Assembly (NCBI GenBank): GCA_963848525.1
Contig: CAWKDZ010000001.1
Coordinates: forward strand, 248,001 to 312,000
Length of the DNA: 64,000 bases
Reading direction: 5' to 3'
Source of the DNA: JACCTU01 sp963848525
GTDB lineage: Bacteria > Actinomycetota > Thermoleophilia > Gaiellales > Gaiellaceae
The stretch's first letter is position 1, and every line of letters begins with the position of its first letter. The notes beneath the pieces are model-generated. The model was given only the letters and a program-made list of their open reading frames with translations, had not been told where the DNA came from and did no database searches. Below are positions 63,632-64,000 of the stretch, piece after piece. Position numbers and translations under genes: made by a program.

Positions 63632-64000
63632 GTGTCCGCCGTGCCGTCCGACGAAATCTCCGAGAAGTACCTGCAAAAAGCGATCTCCGAGACGAACGAG
63701 CTCGGGGACGAGATCGCGCGCGCCGCCCCCGAGGGCGCGGTCCCCGTGCTCGGCTCGGGCCACCCGCTCGCGGACGTGTTCCTGATCAAGTACGGGCCGC
63801 AGCCACCGGAGGTGCAGGAGGGCGTCGCGTTCTTCGGCCGGGCCGGCCAGGCCCTCCTGAAGTCGCTCCAGCGGCTGCGCGTCGACCCGATGGCCGTCTA
63901 CGGCACGAACTGCCTCAAGTTCGTCGGCCAGGACGAGGACGAGGCTCGCTCGCACGTGATCCGCGAGCTCCACATCGTGCAGCCGAAGCTCCTCGTCGTG
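63632..64000 (+). CDS. Uracil-DNA glycosylase family protein, N-terminal part
   Basis: 123 residues before the window ends. VLGSGHPLADVFLIKYGPQP then EVQEGVAFFGRAGQALLKSL matches the UDG superfamily motif GEGPG-x4-QEG-x-PFVGRAGQLL in the family 4/5 layout, followed by VYGTNCLKF where those enzymes have TNVVKC. The C-terminal catalytic half lies outside. It removes uracil from DNA. No Fe-S cysteines are visible in the part seen. GTG start, TAGGAC just upstream. Truncated by the window edge only. Confidence 0.78.
   Translation, partial: MSAVPSDEISEKYLQKAISETNELGDEIARAAPEGAVPVLGSGHPLADVFLIKYGPQPPEVQEGVAFFGRAGQALLKSLQRLRVDPMAVYGTNCLKFVGQDEDEARSHVIRELHIVQPKLLVV

Overview
The window is a GC-rich, gene-dense bacterial chromosome segment with no phage, insertion sequence or CRISPR array. 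Gene content and order point to an actinobacterium: a dnaK-grpE-dnaJ-hspR-clpB operon, DUF501 beside an FtsB/DivIC-like gene, a BldC-like DNA-binding domain, LytR-CpsA-Psr and parvulin lipoproteins, and a CDP-alcohol transferase followed by inositol-phosphate synthase. A deep lineage such as Thermoleophilia (Gaiellales/Solirubrobacterales) is my best guess; that is inference, not a database result. No gene-free stretch exceeds about 210 bases.

Layout. 1-9.8 kb (mostly minus): a truncated FAD oxidoreductase, VOC protein, Rho_N-type small protein, 7Fe ferredoxin, pseudo-receiver and DUF309 protein, then a tightly overlapped operon running from 9763 down to 2371 (GAF/PP2C phosphatase, spermidine-synthase-like membrane protein, GDPD, L,D-transpeptidase, TlpA-CcmH, CcdA) that looks devoted to envelope and thiol-redox/cytochrome c maturation work. 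9.8-12.5 kb: small membrane and zinc-ribbon proteins, a PAP2 phosphatase and an HTH-receiver fusion. 12.5-34.4 kb (minus): a long housekeeping run (DUF501, ftsB, pyk, eno, mazG, parvulin, mfd, ABC exporter, pth, rplY, prs, glmU, tRNA-Gln, ispE, rsmA, tatD, metG, M23 peptidase, rsmI, ROK kinase). 34.4-42.4 kb: LCP protein, FmdB zinc ribbon, GT39-like glycosyltransferase, a probable pseudouridine-salvage operon (PfkB kinase, GNAT, psuG), a P460-like cytochrome, GYD, PPOX and cupin proteins. 42.4-47.7 kb: a signalling cluster (PD40 protein, Ser/Thr kinase, BTAD regulator with a USP-like tail, VOC). 47.7-54.1 kb: the heat-shock operon. 54-64 kb: two EamA transporters, pepT, a Gly-rich micro-peptide, moaA, then an inositol-lipid group (PAP2, CDP-alcohol transferase, ino1, TetR, GT4-PHP fusion), ending in a truncated uracil-DNA glycosylase.

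Two features colour the whole annotation. First, at least nine otherwise well-conserved genes (rplY, prs, glmU, psuG, the P460 gene, the Ser/Thr kinase, the BTAD regulator, clpB, ino1) are each broken by one small indel, usually an extra G or C; this is most economically explained by uncorrected consensus errors. Second, about twenty genes carry a TANNNT -10 element 6-12 nt before the start codon and no Shine-Dalgarno sequence, pointing to widespread leaderless transcription. Three families of intergenic inverted repeats are also present: a paired double-hairpin element, a 166-bp foldback, and a GGGACTGTCCC-type repeat.
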